Part shown: piece after piece, positions 47,459 through 56,425 of the stretch
Numbering within the stretch: the stretch's first letter is position 1
Layout: each line of letters begins with the position of its first letter
Origin: UJ101 sp047975265
Lineage (GTDB): Bacteria; Bacteroidota; Bacteroidia; Flavobacteriales; UJ101
Length of the DNA stretch: 64,000 nucleotides
Assembly (NCBI GenBank): GCA_047975265.1
Contig: JBKEDE010000042.1
Span: forward strand, 26,208-90,207
Direction of reading: 5' to 3'
Made by a program: the position numbers and the translations under genes
The notes under the pieces: model-generated
What the model was told of the DNA's origin: nothing
The model's database searches: none
Seen by the model: the letters and a program-made list of their open reading frames with translations, nothing else

Positions 47459-48922
47459 TTATCGGTTTAGTTGTTTTAATAAATCTTTTGAAATTCGAAA
47501 ATCATCAAATTCAGTTCTCACACCATTTGTTTCTTGATATGTTTCATGACCTTTCCCTGCAATTAAAATAATGTCTCCTGATGTGGCTATTTTAATAGAC
47601 GTTTTAAGGGCTTCTTTTCGGTTGATGATACTGATGGTTTTGTTAAAAAATTGAGGCTGAACTCCGGCTTCCATTTCTTTGATAATCGTTTCAGGGTTTT
47701 CAGTACGCGGGTTATCCGAGGTGAAAATCACCTGATTGGATAACTCACAAGCAACAGCCGCCATAATGGGTCTTTTTGTCTTATCACGATTTCCTCCACA
47801 ACCAACAACTGTAATCACCTGTTCATTCCCCGTCCGAATATCGTTTATGGTATTTAAAACATTTTTTAATGCATCCGGTGTGTGTGCGTAATCTACTATG
47901 GTTACAATTCCTGTTTCTGATACATTATACTGGAAACGACCTTGGACATTTTCTAACTTTGAGATTACGGTTAAAATTTCCAATTCATTTTGTCCTAATA
48001 ACTTAGCAATGCCAAAAACCACCAAAAGATTATAAGCATTAAATCTGCCTACCAGCTGAGTCCAGACTTCTTGGTCATTAATGGTCATTAGCATCCCGTC
48101 AAAACGGTTTTCCAATAATTTTCCTTTAAAATCAGCCTCCGTTTTTAAAGCATAGGTAAATTTTTTGGCAGATGAATTTTGTAACATTATTGCACCGTTT
48201 TTATCATCTGTATTAGTTAATGCAAAGGCAGATTTAGGAAGATTATCAAAAAATGTTTTCTTAGTATTCAGGTATTCTTTAAACGTTTGATGATAATCTA
48301 AATGATCATGTGTTAGATTTGTGAAAATTCCTCCTGCAAATTCCAAACCGGCTATTCGCTTCTGATGAATCCCGTGTGAACTCACTTCCATAAAAGCATA
48401 ATCACAACCTGCTTCAACAGCCTGAGCCAAATATTTATTGGTAGTTATCACATCCGGTGTTGTATGGGTTGCCGATATTATTTCTTTTCCGAAACGCACT
48501 GAAATAGTTGATAACAAGGCGGTTTGATATCCTAATTCTTGAAATAATTTATATAATAATGTTGCTGTAGTTGTTTTTCCGTTTGTTCCCGTAATTCCGA
48601 TTAATTTTATTTTTTGTGAAGGATTATCATAAAATTGAGAAGCAACGACTCCTAATGCTTCTGCACTATCATTTACGGCAATATACGTGATTCCGTTTGT
48701 TATTTTTTCAGGAATTTTTTCACATAAAACAGCAATTGCTCCTTGTTGGATTGCTTTATCTATAAATTGGTGACCATCAACCAAAACGCCTTTTAAAGCA
48801 ATAAAAAAAGTATCTAATTCCACTTTTCGGGAATCACTTTCTAAATTGTTTACAAAAATATCTGTTGAGCCTACAACTTGTTCAACGGAAACTTTGTATA
48901 ATATGTCCTTTAATTTTTTCAT
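47459..48922 (-). CDS. murE: UDP-MurNAc-tripeptide synthetase (meso-DAP adding)
   Basis: It adds the third stem-peptide residue. The 487 residues include the P-loop GITGTNGKTTTATLLYK near 107-123, MEVSSHGIHQKRIAGLEF, TNLTHDHLDYH and IVDYAHTPDALKN. The specificity motif reads DNPR in FTSDNPRTENP, which in the known family indicates meso-diaminopimelate rather than lysine. This fits the asd gene in the window. The start codon shares one base with the ftsI stop. Confidence 0.96.
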   Translation of the reverse strand: MKKLKDILYKVSVEQVVGSTDIFVNNLESDSRKVELDTFFIALKGVLVDGHQFIDKAIQQGAIAVLCEKIPEKITNGITYIAVNDSAEALGVVASQFYDNPSQKIKLIGITGTNGKTTTATLLYKLFQELGYQTALLSTISVRFGKEIISATHTTPDVITTNKYLAQAVEAGCDYAFMEVSSHGIHQKRIAGLEFAGGIFTNLTHDHLDYHQTFKEYLNTKKTFFDNLPKSAFALTNTDDKNGAIMLQNSSAKKFTYALKTEADFKGKLLENRFDGMLMTINDQEVWTQLVGRFNAYNLLVVFGIAKLLGQNELEILTVISKLENVQGRFQYNVSETGIVTIVDYAHTPDALKNVLNTINDIRTGNEQVITVVGCGGNRDKTKRPIMAAVACELSNQVIFTSDNPRTENPETIIKEMEAGVQPQFFNKTISIINRKEALKTSIKIATSGDIILIAGKGHETYQETNGVRTEFDDFRISKDLLKQLNR

Positions 48923-50892
48923 TAGTTTAAAATTAAGGTTACATTTTGTCCTTTCTTAATTTTTTCCCCTGGTTTTAAAGATTGTTCAACCACGCTCCCA
49001 ACACCTTTATAATGAACTTTTAGCCCTGCATTTTCTAATAATGCAACAGCATTGCTCCCTTTTTCATGAATAAGATTAGGCATTGAGATTATTTTTTTTG
49101 TAAAATCGAGTTCTTTTTCTTTTAGTATTTCTTTTTCAATATTTACCAATTGAGGACTTTTATCTAAATTTCGTTCGGGGGCATTTACATAAACCCTACG
49201 TGTAATTTCTTTAAAAACAGGACCGGCAATCAAACCTCCGTAATAGCCTTTGCTTTTATCAGGTTCTGTAATGGTTACAATAGCAGAATAGCGTGGATTG
49301 TCTGAAGGAAAATATCCACAAAAAGAGGCTATGTATTGTACATTTCCGGAGGCATAACCTGTTTGACAAGTCCCTGTTTTTCCGGCAATAGCATAACCTG
49401 TTGTGTTCAAGGGTTTTCCCGTTCCGTATTCTACAACGCCTCGCAACATAGCTTGTGCTTTTTTTATGGTTTCTTTTGAGGCTATTGAAGGATTTATTAC
49501 TTCCGGTTCATATTTTTTTTCAATTTTACCTCCGGACCGTATTTCCTTTAAAAACAAAGGTTTTATCATTTTACCATTGTTGGCTACAGCATTATAAAAA
49601 GTTAAAACTTGGATAGGCGTTAATTCTACACCATAACCGTATGCCATCCAGGGTAGCGAAAGACCGCTCCATGTTTCCTTTTGATCAGGATGAGGAACTA
49701 AAGGCTCTCTTTCTCCTTGAATGTCCAATCCTAATTTTTGATGTAACTTCCATTTATACAAACGATTAACAAAATCCTCAGGATGGTCTTTATAATTATC
49801 GTACACGAAATGTACCGTTCCTACGTTTGATGATTTTTCAAAAATTTTCATCATGGAGATTTCTCCATAACCACGTCCGCCATTTGAATCTCGGACTTTT
49901 GCATTATGAATCGGCATAGTCCCTGTCGGTTTTACTGTCGCTGTATCAGCAACTCCATCATCCAAACAAGCCATTAAAGACATTAGTTTAAAAGTAGATC
50001 CGGTTTCTGTACGTTCCGCTATGGCATAATTTCTAATATCCCGATAATTTCCTTTTCGATCTCTTGTTAAATTAACCAGTGCTTTTACTTCTCCTGTTTT
50101 AACTTCCATCACGACAACAGAACCGTGATCGGCTTTATAATATTCCAACTCTTTTAACAATCCGTTATACGCCACATCTTGAATTGCCGGATCAATGGTT
50201 GTAATAACATCAAAACCATCTTGAGGCTCAACTCTGCTTTCATCATTTAGCGGGCGTGATTTTCCTTGAACATTGATTCTCAATTCTTTTCCGTCTTTTC
50301 CTTGTAAAAATTCGGTATAAGCACCTTCCAATCCAATTTTTCGACCGTTTTCTACACGACCAATAGTTCTACTCCACTTATTGTTAATTACTACACGTTC
50401 GTTTTTTTCAGAAACAATCAGTCCGTTTTTTGTACTTTTCCGACCTTTAAACATCGGGAAATTTCGTAGTCGTTTAATATCACCGTAGTTTAAATCTTCA
50501 AACAACAATACGTACTGAGATTTTTTTGCTTTTTGTTTTGAAAATAACCGCAAATATTCTTGTTTGCTTTTCTTTCTGAAACTTTTTGATAAGGAATCAG
50601 CCAAAGCATCTTTATAGAAATCAACCGTATCTTTATTTGTCCGGTCATAAAACGTTTTAAAATCAATGGCGACTTTGTATTTTGTAACGGTTGTCGCCAA
50701 AAGAGTTCCGTCGGAAGCGTATAAATTTCCTCTTTTAGCAGGAATGGTATATTCTGCAATATTGTCCTTGTAATTGTTTTTTTCATTGATTTGGATAGAA
50801 AGGAGTTTTACTCCGACTCCCACAAAAAGAATCAGTAGCAAAGCTCCTATTAAATAAGCTCGATTTAATATGGTTTTTCTGCTCTTAATCAT
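48922..50892 (-). CDS. ftsI: Division transpeptidase FtsI (PBP3) with PASTA domain
   Basis: The class B PBP for septal cross-linking. It is 656 residues with a transmembrane anchor at about 13-33, the pedestal with PAKRGNLYASDGTLL near 51-65, and a transpeptidase domain with TGSTFK (Ser299 nucleophile), KSSNVGT and AGKTGTCQ. About 60 C-terminal residues after the catalytic domain (ISMPNLIHEKGSNAVALL onward) form a PASTA domain, as in other Bacteroidota and Gram-positive PBPs. Its start overlaps the ftsL end by four bases. Confidence 0.96.
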   Translation of the reverse strand: MIKSRKTILNRAYLIGALLLILFVGVGVKLLSIQINEKNNYKDNIAEYTIPAKRGNLYASDGTLLATTVTKYKVAIDFKTFYDRTNKDTVDFYKDALADSLSKSFRKKSKQEYLRLFSKQKAKKSQYVLLFEDLNYGDIKRLRNFPMFKGRKSTKNGLIVSEKNERVVINNKWSRTIGRVENGRKIGLEGAYTEFLQGKDGKELRINVQGKSRPLNDESRVEPQDGFDVITTIDPAIQDVAYNGLLKELEYYKADHGSVVVMEVKTGEVKALVNLTRDRKGNYRDIRNYAIAERTETGSTFKLMSLMACLDDGVADTATVKPTGTMPIHNAKVRDSNGGRGYGEISMMKIFEKSSNVGTVHFVYDNYKDHPEDFVNRLYKWKLHQKLGLDIQGEREPLVPHPDQKETWSGLSLPWMAYGYGVELTPIQVLTFYNAVANNGKMIKPLFLKEIRSGGKIEKKYEPEVINPSIASKETIKKAQAMLRGVVEYGTGKPLNTTGYAIAGKTGTCQTGYASGNVQYIASFCGYFPSDNPRYSAIVTITEPDKSKGYYGGLIAGPVFKEITRRVYVNAPERNLDKSPQLVNIEKEILKEKELDFTKKIISMPNLIHEKGSNAVALLENAGLKVHYKGVGSVVEQSLKPGEKIKKGQNVTLILN

Positions 50893-51209
50893 TTTTTTAA
50901 AACCAATTTAAACGGTTGGACTTCAGATACTTTCAAGCTGTCTTTTTCGGCCATTTTAATCACTTCCGATTCTGTTTTCATCCGCATTAATTGTTTGTGC
51001 AAATCGGTATATTCTGATTTTAATTCCGTAATTTCTTTGTTTAGTTGTATTCCTGTAACAACTTTTTTTTCAATCAAATGAATACTATAAATCATGATAA
51101 CAGCTATTCCGGCAAGAAAAAGAACAAAATACCAATTTTTGGAAGCTCCTTCTTCCACTAGAAACTTCCCTTTTAAAATGTCGGTAATGGATATTTTCTT
51201 TTTAGCCAT
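50889..51209 (-). CDS. ftsL: FtsL-like cell division protein
   Basis: A 106-residue bitopic protein. A short basic cytoplasmic region is followed by a transmembrane segment at about 27-45 (WYFVLFLAGIAVIMIYSIH) and a periplasmic heptad-like helix (LNKEITELKSEYTDLHKQLM). It is recognised by size, topology and its place between rsmH and ftsI, since the family has little sequence identity. It overlaps rsmH by eight bases. Confidence 0.85.
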   Translation of the reverse strand: MAKKKISITDILKGKFLVEEGASKNWYFVLFLAGIAVIMIYSIHLIEKKVVTGIQLNKEITELKSEYTDLHKQLMRMKTESEVIKMAEKDSLKVSEVQPFKLVLKK

Positions 51210-52107
51210 TTTTTTCTGCCACTCTTAATTTCGCACTTCTTGCCCGATTATTTTCTTTTATTTCTTCTTTTGAAGGAAGAATAATCTTTCTGTTAATTTG
51301 TTTTAAAGGAATATCTGTCTTGCCGTATAGATCAACTTCAGGTTGCCCTTGAAACAGTCCTGTTTTGATAAAACGCTTTACCAAACGATCTTCTAAAGAA
51401 TGGTATGAAATCACCACCAATTTTCCTTTTGGCTTTAGAATCTGTATGGCTTGAACCAACATTTCCTTTAAAGCATTCATTTCATCATTTACTTCAATTC
51501 GAAGTGCTTGAAATACTTGGGCTAAGTATTTGTTTTGTTTAAACTTCGGGATTTCATCTAAAACAATTTTTTTTAAGTCATTTGTTGTCGTAATCTTTGT
51601 GTGTGTTCTAAAATTCACTATTTTTTTTGCAATTCGATATGAATCTTTTAACTCTCCATAATAATAGAATACTTTAGCCAAATCTTCTTCTGTATAGGTG
51701 TTTAAAATCATTTTGGCATTTTTTTCTGCCTTTTGATTCATTCGCATATCCAATTCTCCTTCAAATCGGGTAGAAAAACCGCGTTCAGCTGTATCAAATT
51801 GATAAGAAGAAACGCCTAAATCTGCCAAAATACCATCTACTTGGTTTATCCCGTACATCCGAAGAGCGTTTTTTAAAAATCGGAAATTTTGATTAACCAT
51901 CGTAAAACGAACATCATCAATTTTATTTTTCAAAGCATCCTGATCTTGATCAAAAGAAAATAATCTTCCTTTTTCTTTAAGACGTACTAAAATCTCTTTG
52001 GAATGCCCTCCTCCTCCAAAGGTAACGTCTACATAAACGCCTTCTTCATCTTTTATAAGTAAATCAATACTTTCTTTTAATAAGACTGAAACATGATATT
52101 TACTCAT
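51202..52107 (-). CDS. rsmH: 16S rRNA (cytosine-N4)-methyltransferase RsmH
   Basis: It methylates N4 of a decoding-site cytidine of 16S rRNA. The 301 residues start YHVSVLLKESIDLL and contain the SAM motif VDVTFGGGGHSKEIL, ILADLGVSSYQFD, and RGFSTRFEGELDMRM, with the C-terminal ISYHSLEDRLVKRF, all typical. It overlaps mraZ and ftsL by eight bases each, as in the common mraZ-rsmH-ftsL-ftsI order. Confidence 0.96.
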   Translation of the reverse strand: MSKYHVSVLLKESIDLLIKDEEGVYVDVTFGGGGHSKEILVRLKEKGRLFSFDQDQDALKNKIDDVRFTMVNQNFRFLKNALRMYGINQVDGILADLGVSSYQFDTAERGFSTRFEGELDMRMNQKAEKNAKMILNTYTEEDLAKVFYYYGELKDSYRIAKKIVNFRTHTKITTTNDLKKIVLDEIPKFKQNKYLAQVFQALRIEVNDEMNALKEMLVQAIQILKPKGKLVVISYHSLEDRLVKRFIKTGLFQGQPEVDLYGKTDIPLKQINRKIILPSKEEIKENNRARSAKLRVAEKNG

Positions 52108-52558
52108 TTTCTAAACTTCCCATTACTTCCTCAGCTAAATCAGCAAAAGAATCTTCTGATTCAACCAAAGCGTGTTCATATTTTTCTTTATCCCAAATCT
52201 CAATGATGTTTACCGCAGATGAAACGACAATTTCTTTTTTTATGTCTGCAAAACAAATTAGATCTTTAGGAATCAGTAACCGCCCATTCGCATCTATTTC
52301 AATAGGTTTTACACCTGCCGTAAATTTTCGGATAAAATCATTATTCTTCTTTACAAACCGATTCAGTTTGTTGACTTTTCCCATTACTTCACTCCATTCA
52401 TTTATAGGATATAATTCCAAACAAGGCTGAAAAACAGAACGTTTCAAAACAAAACCATCTGATAATACGCTCAGCAACTGCTTTTTTAGTGCTGAAGGAA
52501 TTGTCAGACGCCCTTTTGCATCTACTTTGCATTCATATACTCCTATCAAACTGAACAT
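52100..52558 (-). CDS. mraZ: Transcriptional regulator MraZ
   Basis: A 152-residue protein with two AbrB-like beta halves. The first has YECKVDAKGRLTIPSALKKQL near residues 8-28, and the second has PIEIDANGRLLIPKDLI. In other bacteria MraZ forms rings and represses its own operon by binding upstream direct repeats. Here three AAAGTGG boxes lie upstream. It is the first gene of the division and cell-wall cluster. Confidence 0.95.
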   Translation of the reverse strand: MFSLIGVYECKVDAKGRLTIPSALKKQLLSVLSDGFVLKRSVFQPCLELYPINEWSEVMGKVNKLNRFVKKNNDFIRKFTAGVKPIEIDANGRLLIPKDLICFADIKKEIVVSSAVNIIEIWDKEKYEHALVESEDSFADLAEEVMGSLENE

Positions 52559-52580
52559 GTTATCAAACTAAATTCTCATC

Positions 52581-52588
52581 CAAAGTTA
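52581..52588 (-). promoter_or_regulatory. Bacteroidota-type -7 element for the mraZ cluster
   Basis: On the minus strand TAACTTTG matches TAnnTTTG, 22 bases before the mraZ ATG. The AAAGTGG boxes are just upstream, in the spacer and -33 region, so a bound MraZ would block the polymerase. Confidence 0.55.
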
Positions 52589-52596
52589 TGACTTTT

Positions 52597-52626
52597 ATTC
52601 CACTTTTTACCACTTTTTACCACTTT
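52597..52626 (-). promoter_or_regulatory. Probable MraZ operator: three AAAGTGG boxes at 10-bp period
   Basis: On the minus strand AAAGTGG occurs three times with exactly ten bases between starts (plus-strand CCACTTT at 52600, 52610 and 52620), each followed by three bases. This matches the AAAGTG[T/G]N3 box reported for MraZ in Mycoplasma gallisepticum. The period of one helical turn suits adjacent subunits of a ring binding one DNA face. Confidence 0.7.
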
Positions 52627-52700
52627 GTTGATAACTTTTTTCATTTTGCACCTTAAACACATTCTTATAATTTTGTTCATGTATAGTTTAAAAAAATATA

Positions 52701-52708
52701 TACTTTTG
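52701..52708 (+). promoter_or_regulatory. Bacteroidota-type -7 element for the hydrolase-engB pair
   Basis: TACTTTTG matches TAnnTTTG and lies 19 bases before the hydrolase ATG. TTTTG at 52671-52675 is a candidate -33 box, though the spacing of 25 bases is slightly long. Confidence 0.5.
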
Positions 52709-52726
52709 TAAAAAGAATGCATCCGT

Positions 52727-53500
52727 ATGCTTTTTAAAATAAAAAGAAAGAAGAGATACACTTACATAGAAGAGGGCGAAGGGCATCCTATTGTATTGTT
52801 GTATGGGTTAATGGGAGGACTTAGTAATTTTAATGAAGTACTTGATTACTTCAGCAAGAGAGGATTCAGAATTATTATCCCTGAACTTCCTTTATATACT
52901 TCTACAATTTTGACCAATAAATTAAGCGTTTTTTCCAGATTTGTCAATAACTTTCTTAAAGCCTTGAATATAGAACATGCAACGCTCATTGGAAATTCAT
53001 TGGGCGGTCATATTACTTTGATTACAGCTTTAAAATATCCTGAAAAAGTACATTCTTTTGTTTTAACAGGCAGTTCAGGATTGTATGAAAAATCTTTTGG
53101 AGAATCTTTTCCTAAAATTAGTAATTATGAGTATGTTAAAAGAGGATGTCAAGGTGTTTTTTACAATCCCGACATAGCAACAAAAGAAGTGGTTGATGGT
53201 GTATATGCTACGTTAAATGATCGAGCAAAAGCCTTGAAAATCATCTATATTGCCCGTGCTGCAATGCGACATAATATGGCAAATGATTTAAAATACTTGA
53301 AACAACCTGCTTTAATTCTTTGGGGGAAACAAGACCCGATTACTCCACCGGAAGTTGCTGAAGAATTTCATTCAAAATTACCCAACAGCGATTTGGTTTG
53401 GATTGATAAATGCGGGCATGCCCCTATGATGGAACATCCGGAATTGTTTATTCAGCATTTAGAAGAATGGCTTAATAAAACGGTAGTGAAAACAGTTTAA
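52727..53500 (+). CDS. Alpha/beta hydrolase
   Basis: A 257-residue alpha/beta-fold hydrolase of unknown substrate. PIVLLYGLMGG at 21-31 is the oxyanion region, with Tyr where His is common (LHG type). GNSLGGH at 89-95 has the nucleophile Ser91. The acid is probably Asp in LWGKQDPITP and the His is in DKCGHAPMMEHPE. It precedes engB with 17 bases between and is divergent from mraZ, so it is placed next to, but not within, the division cluster. Confidence 0.88.
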   Translation: MLFKIKRKKRYTYIEEGEGHPIVLLYGLMGGLSNFNEVLDYFSKRGFRIIIPELPLYTSTILTNKLSVFSRFVNNFLKALNIEHATLIGNSLGGHITLITALKYPEKVHSFVLTGSSGLYEKSFGESFPKISNYEYVKRGCQGVFYNPDIATKEVVDGVYATLNDRAKALKIIYIARAAMRHNMANDLKYLKQPALILWGKQDPITPPEVAEEFHSKLPNSDLVWIDKCGHAPMMEHPELFIQHLEEWLNKTVVKTV

Positions 53501-53517
53501 TCAAAGTCTTGTTTTTT

Positions 53518-54132
53518 ATGGAAATACAAAAAGCAGAATTTATTATCAGCAACACTGATTATAAAAAATCTCCTGAACCCAATAAACCTGAATACGCTTT
53601 CATAGGAAGATCCAATGTTGGTAAATCTTCTTTAATCAACATGTTAACCAATCAAAAAGGATTGGCTAAAATTTCAGGAACTCCGGGAAAAACACAATTA
53701 ATCAATCATTTTTTAATTAACAATACTTGGTATTTAGTTGATTTACCAGGTTATGGCTATGCTAAAGTTTCTAAAAAAACACGCCAAAAGTTTAATACTA
53801 TCAATACTCAATATATTTTAAACCGTTATAATCTTATTAATCTTTTTGTTCTGGTTGATTCCCGCCATGAACCTCAAAAAATAGATTTGGAATTTATGAC
53901 GTGGCTTGGCGAAAATGAAATACCTTTTTCTATTATTTTTACCAAAATTGATAAACTCGGAAGCTCTTCCTTACAAAAAAATATCATCCAATATCAGAAA
54001 ACACTTTTGAAACAATGGGAAGAAATGCCAAAATATTTCACATCATCGACGACTTCAAAAGTGGGAAAGACAGAAATTCTAAATTATATAGAACTTATTA
54101 ACGAGCAAGTTTCAGATCAGTTTAATATGTAA
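53518..54132 (+). CDS. engB: Ribosome biogenesis GTP-binding protein EngB/YsxC
   Basis: An essential-type small GTPase for large-subunit assembly. From the ATG at 53518 it has 204 residues, the usual length. The G1 loop GRSNVGKSS is at 30-38, G2 is in SGTPGKTQLIN, G3 DLPGYG follows, and G4 is TKIDKL. A TTG three codons upstream is in frame but less likely to be used. The gene follows the hydrolase and is convergent with the PepSY gene. Confidence 0.95.
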   Translation: MEIQKAEFIISNTDYKKSPEPNKPEYAFIGRSNVGKSSLINMLTNQKGLAKISGTPGKTQLINHFLINNTWYLVDLPGYGYAKVSKKTRQKFNTINTQYILNRYNLINLFVLVDSRHEPQKIDLEFMTWLGENEIPFSIIFTKIDKLGSSSLQKNIIQYQKTLLKQWEEMPKYFTSSTTSKVGKTEILNYIELINEQVSDQFNM

Positions 54133-54145
54133 TTAAATACATTTT

Positions 54146-55282
54146 TCACCTCATTCCGGTTTTCGGTTTCTTTTTTCGTTTGCCCCACCAGATTAAAAAG
54201 CCTGTAATAGGCAATGATGTTGCTATAATACCGGCTAAGAAAGATGATAATTTACCTATTTGTCCCCACCATTGCCCCATGTGCAGTTGCCAAACTATAT
54301 TTTGAACTTTTTTATTTTTTATGTATTTCTTATCTAAGAGAATTTCGTTTCCTGTATATCTGTCATAAACTGTTATATCAGCGTTTTCTATACTTTTCAG
54401 CCCTACTTTTCCTGTTGTAAATACATAAGCTCCAAGTTTTTGCTGATCGTAATTCCAGATACTAACCATTTGCTGGTTGTTATCTTCTAATACGTTGTAT
54501 GCAAACGGCACCATATTTTTAGAAACTTTTGTAGTGTCTTGCTTTGGTAAAACTTCTGTAATTGGTGTTAAATCACCTCCCGTTGCTTTTATGGTTAAAT
54601 CAGTTAATGACGGAAAAAAAATCATTAAACCCGTTCCGCTTAAAAGAACACAAATTATTAAAGAATAAAACCCGTAAACATTGTGTAAATCGTAATTTAA
54701 ACGTTTAAATCTTGCTTTCCATTTTATAGTAAAACTTGCTTGGCGAGTTGTTTTATTCCACCTTTTAGGCCACCATAATATGAGTCCGGTTATACAACCT
54801 ATTAAAAAGATAATGGTAGAGATGGTAACAATCCAATGTCCTACTTCACCGGCTAATAGCGAGGCATGTAAATGTGCTGTAATAAAAAAGAAGTAAATAC
54901 TACCGTCCTTTTTTAAAATTTCACCCGTGTAAGGATTCATATAAATCATCACAAGGTCTCGTTCTTTTGGATTGAATGAACGTAAACGGATACTACGTTT
55001 GGGGTCTTTAAAGAAAACAAATTCTGAAACCATAAAACCGGGATATTTTTCATGAACTTTTTCTATAATTTCAGCTGATGAAATCCTCTTATCGCCGACA
55101 ACTTCTACGTATTTTGCTTTTCCGGCGGTTAAGTCCATAATCTCATCACCGTAAATAATGATGGTTCCTGTTAAACACACAAATACCAAAATAATTCCGG
55201 ATACCAAACTTGGCCAAAGATGTAGCCAAGCTACAATTCGGTTAAATAAACTTTTCTTCTTTTTTTTCTTTTTAGCGGTCAT
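54146..55282 (-). CDS. PepSY-associated transmembrane protein
   Basis: A 378-residue inner-membrane protein with the PepSY-associated TM fold, often linked to iron or siderophore uptake and thought to reduce ferric complexes. It begins with a lysine run, then FNRIVAWLHLWPSLVSG as first membrane helix, three further membrane helices at about 140-165, 190-215 and 345-365, and conserved His residues in HLWPS, HLHASLL, HNVYGFYS and WQLHMGQWWG that may bind haem. It is downstream of the esterase with one base between, so it belongs to the TonB-receptor operon. Confidence 0.85.
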   Translation of the reverse strand: MTAKKKKKKKSLFNRIVAWLHLWPSLVSGIILVFVCLTGTIIIYGDEIMDLTAGKAKYVEVVGDKRISSAEIIEKVHEKYPGFMVSEFVFFKDPKRSIRLRSFNPKERDLVMIYMNPYTGEILKKDGSIYFFFITAHLHASLLAGEVGHWIVTISTIIFLIGCITGLILWWPKRWNKTTRQASFTIKWKARFKRLNYDLHNVYGFYSLIICVLLSGTGLMIFFPSLTDLTIKATGGDLTPITEVLPKQDTTKVSKNMVPFAYNVLEDNNQQMVSIWNYDQQKLGAYVFTTGKVGLKSIENADITVYDRYTGNEILLDKKYIKNKKVQNIVWQLHMGQWWGQIGKLSSFLAGIIATSLPITGFLIWWGKRKKKPKTGMR

Positions 55283-55283
55283 A

Positions 55284-56354
55284 TTAATTTTTTTGTAATA
55301 ACTGAAGTTGCTTACTCTTCGGATAAATCTCTAAAGCATAATTTAAAATTACTTTTGCATTGGTTTCGTTTCCTACTTCCTTTGTGTACTTAATAATATT
55401 GTACAATAACGATTCGTCCGGATAGAAATTAAACCTTAATTTTTCAGATACTTTTTCAAATGTTTCTTTAACCAAATTTGGATTATTCGGCACTTTTTTA
55501 ACGGGAAGTTCTATTCCTTCAAATAAGATGATTAAAGCATCCATTGTAGCGGGAACAGAAACGGTTCCGTGATTATATTCAGGGTATTTTTTTAAAAAAA
55601 AATCTAATGAGTTGTTTCGATTAGAATCTGATGCCATTTTGCAAAAATGTTTTATGGTTTCGCCATGCCGAAATCTATCTTTTGCATTTTCAGGGTCTTC
55701 GTGTGCTAAAGCAACAAATAAACGATTGCCTTTGTAACGATTTTCCGCAAATCTTTTTTCTGCTTGCTTAAAAACATACCGATTATCCCACCATAAACTT
55801 GGGTCTATAGCGATGTAACTTTTAAATAATTCGGGGTGCTTTGTTAAAGTATAAACCGTAAATAATCCGGAAAAGGAATGACCGTGGAGTATATCGTAAC
55901 CACTTGTTCTGAAATTTGAATTTATAAACGGTTTTAATTCTTCGCTTATAAATTTTATAAAATTATCAGCTCCTCCACTTGATTTGAATCTTGTTTCTCC
56001 ATTTTTATCTTCAATAACAAAATTTGTTGGTGTTAAGTCTCTTGTTCTATCGGTGTTTTTTATGCCAACAATAATCATTTCAGGATGCGGACGATATAAA
56101 AAATCGGTATTAAATCGCTCTATGGAGGCAACCAATTGAAAATGAAATTCTCCATCTAAAACATATAACACCGGATAAGAAGCTTTGTCAAAATTTGGAT
56201 CGTTATAATGTTTAGGAAGTTGAATGCTTATTTCCCTTTCTTCGTTTAAAACAGCCGATTGTATTTTATGCGTTTCACCTATAACTATCGGTGCTTGACC
56301 AAAAAGACTTATGTAAAAAAAAATGATTGGGCAAAAAACCGAGAACTTATTCAT
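55284..56354 (-). CDS. Alpha/beta hydrolase, esterase D/IroE type, exported
   Basis: A 356-residue exported esterase of the PF00756 type. The signal peptide begins MNKFSVFCPIIFFYISLFGQ at the ATG at 56354; the longer in-frame start would prefix it with unrelated residues. VLYVLDGEFHFQLV, IVGIKNTDRTRDLTP, GHSFSGLFTVYTL with the nucleophile Ser, AIDPSLWWDN and YNHGTVSVPATMDAL follow the family. The C-terminal 60 residues form a TPR-like helix pair. In siderophore loci such enzymes cleave ferric-siderophore esters; the neighbouring TonB receptor supports that but the substrate is not shown. Confidence 0.83.
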   Translation of the reverse strand: MNKFSVFCPIIFFYISLFGQAPIVIGETHKIQSAVLNEEREISIQLPKHYNDPNFDKASYPVLYVLDGEFHFQLVASIERFNTDFLYRPHPEMIIVGIKNTDRTRDLTPTNFVIEDKNGETRFKSSGGADNFIKFISEELKPFINSNFRTSGYDILHGHSFSGLFTVYTLTKHPELFKSYIAIDPSLWWDNRYVFKQAEKRFAENRYKGNRLFVALAHEDPENAKDRFRHGETIKHFCKMASDSNRNNSLDFFLKKYPEYNHGTVSVPATMDALIILFEGIELPVKKVPNNPNLVKETFEKVSEKLRFNFYPDESLLYNIIKYTKEVGNETNAKVILNYALEIYPKSKQLQLLQKN

Positions 56355-56425
56355 ATTTAAAATTTTTAAAAAGAATAGTTGTTCACATAGGTAAATAAAC
56401 AACTGTTCTTTGTATGGATTAATTT

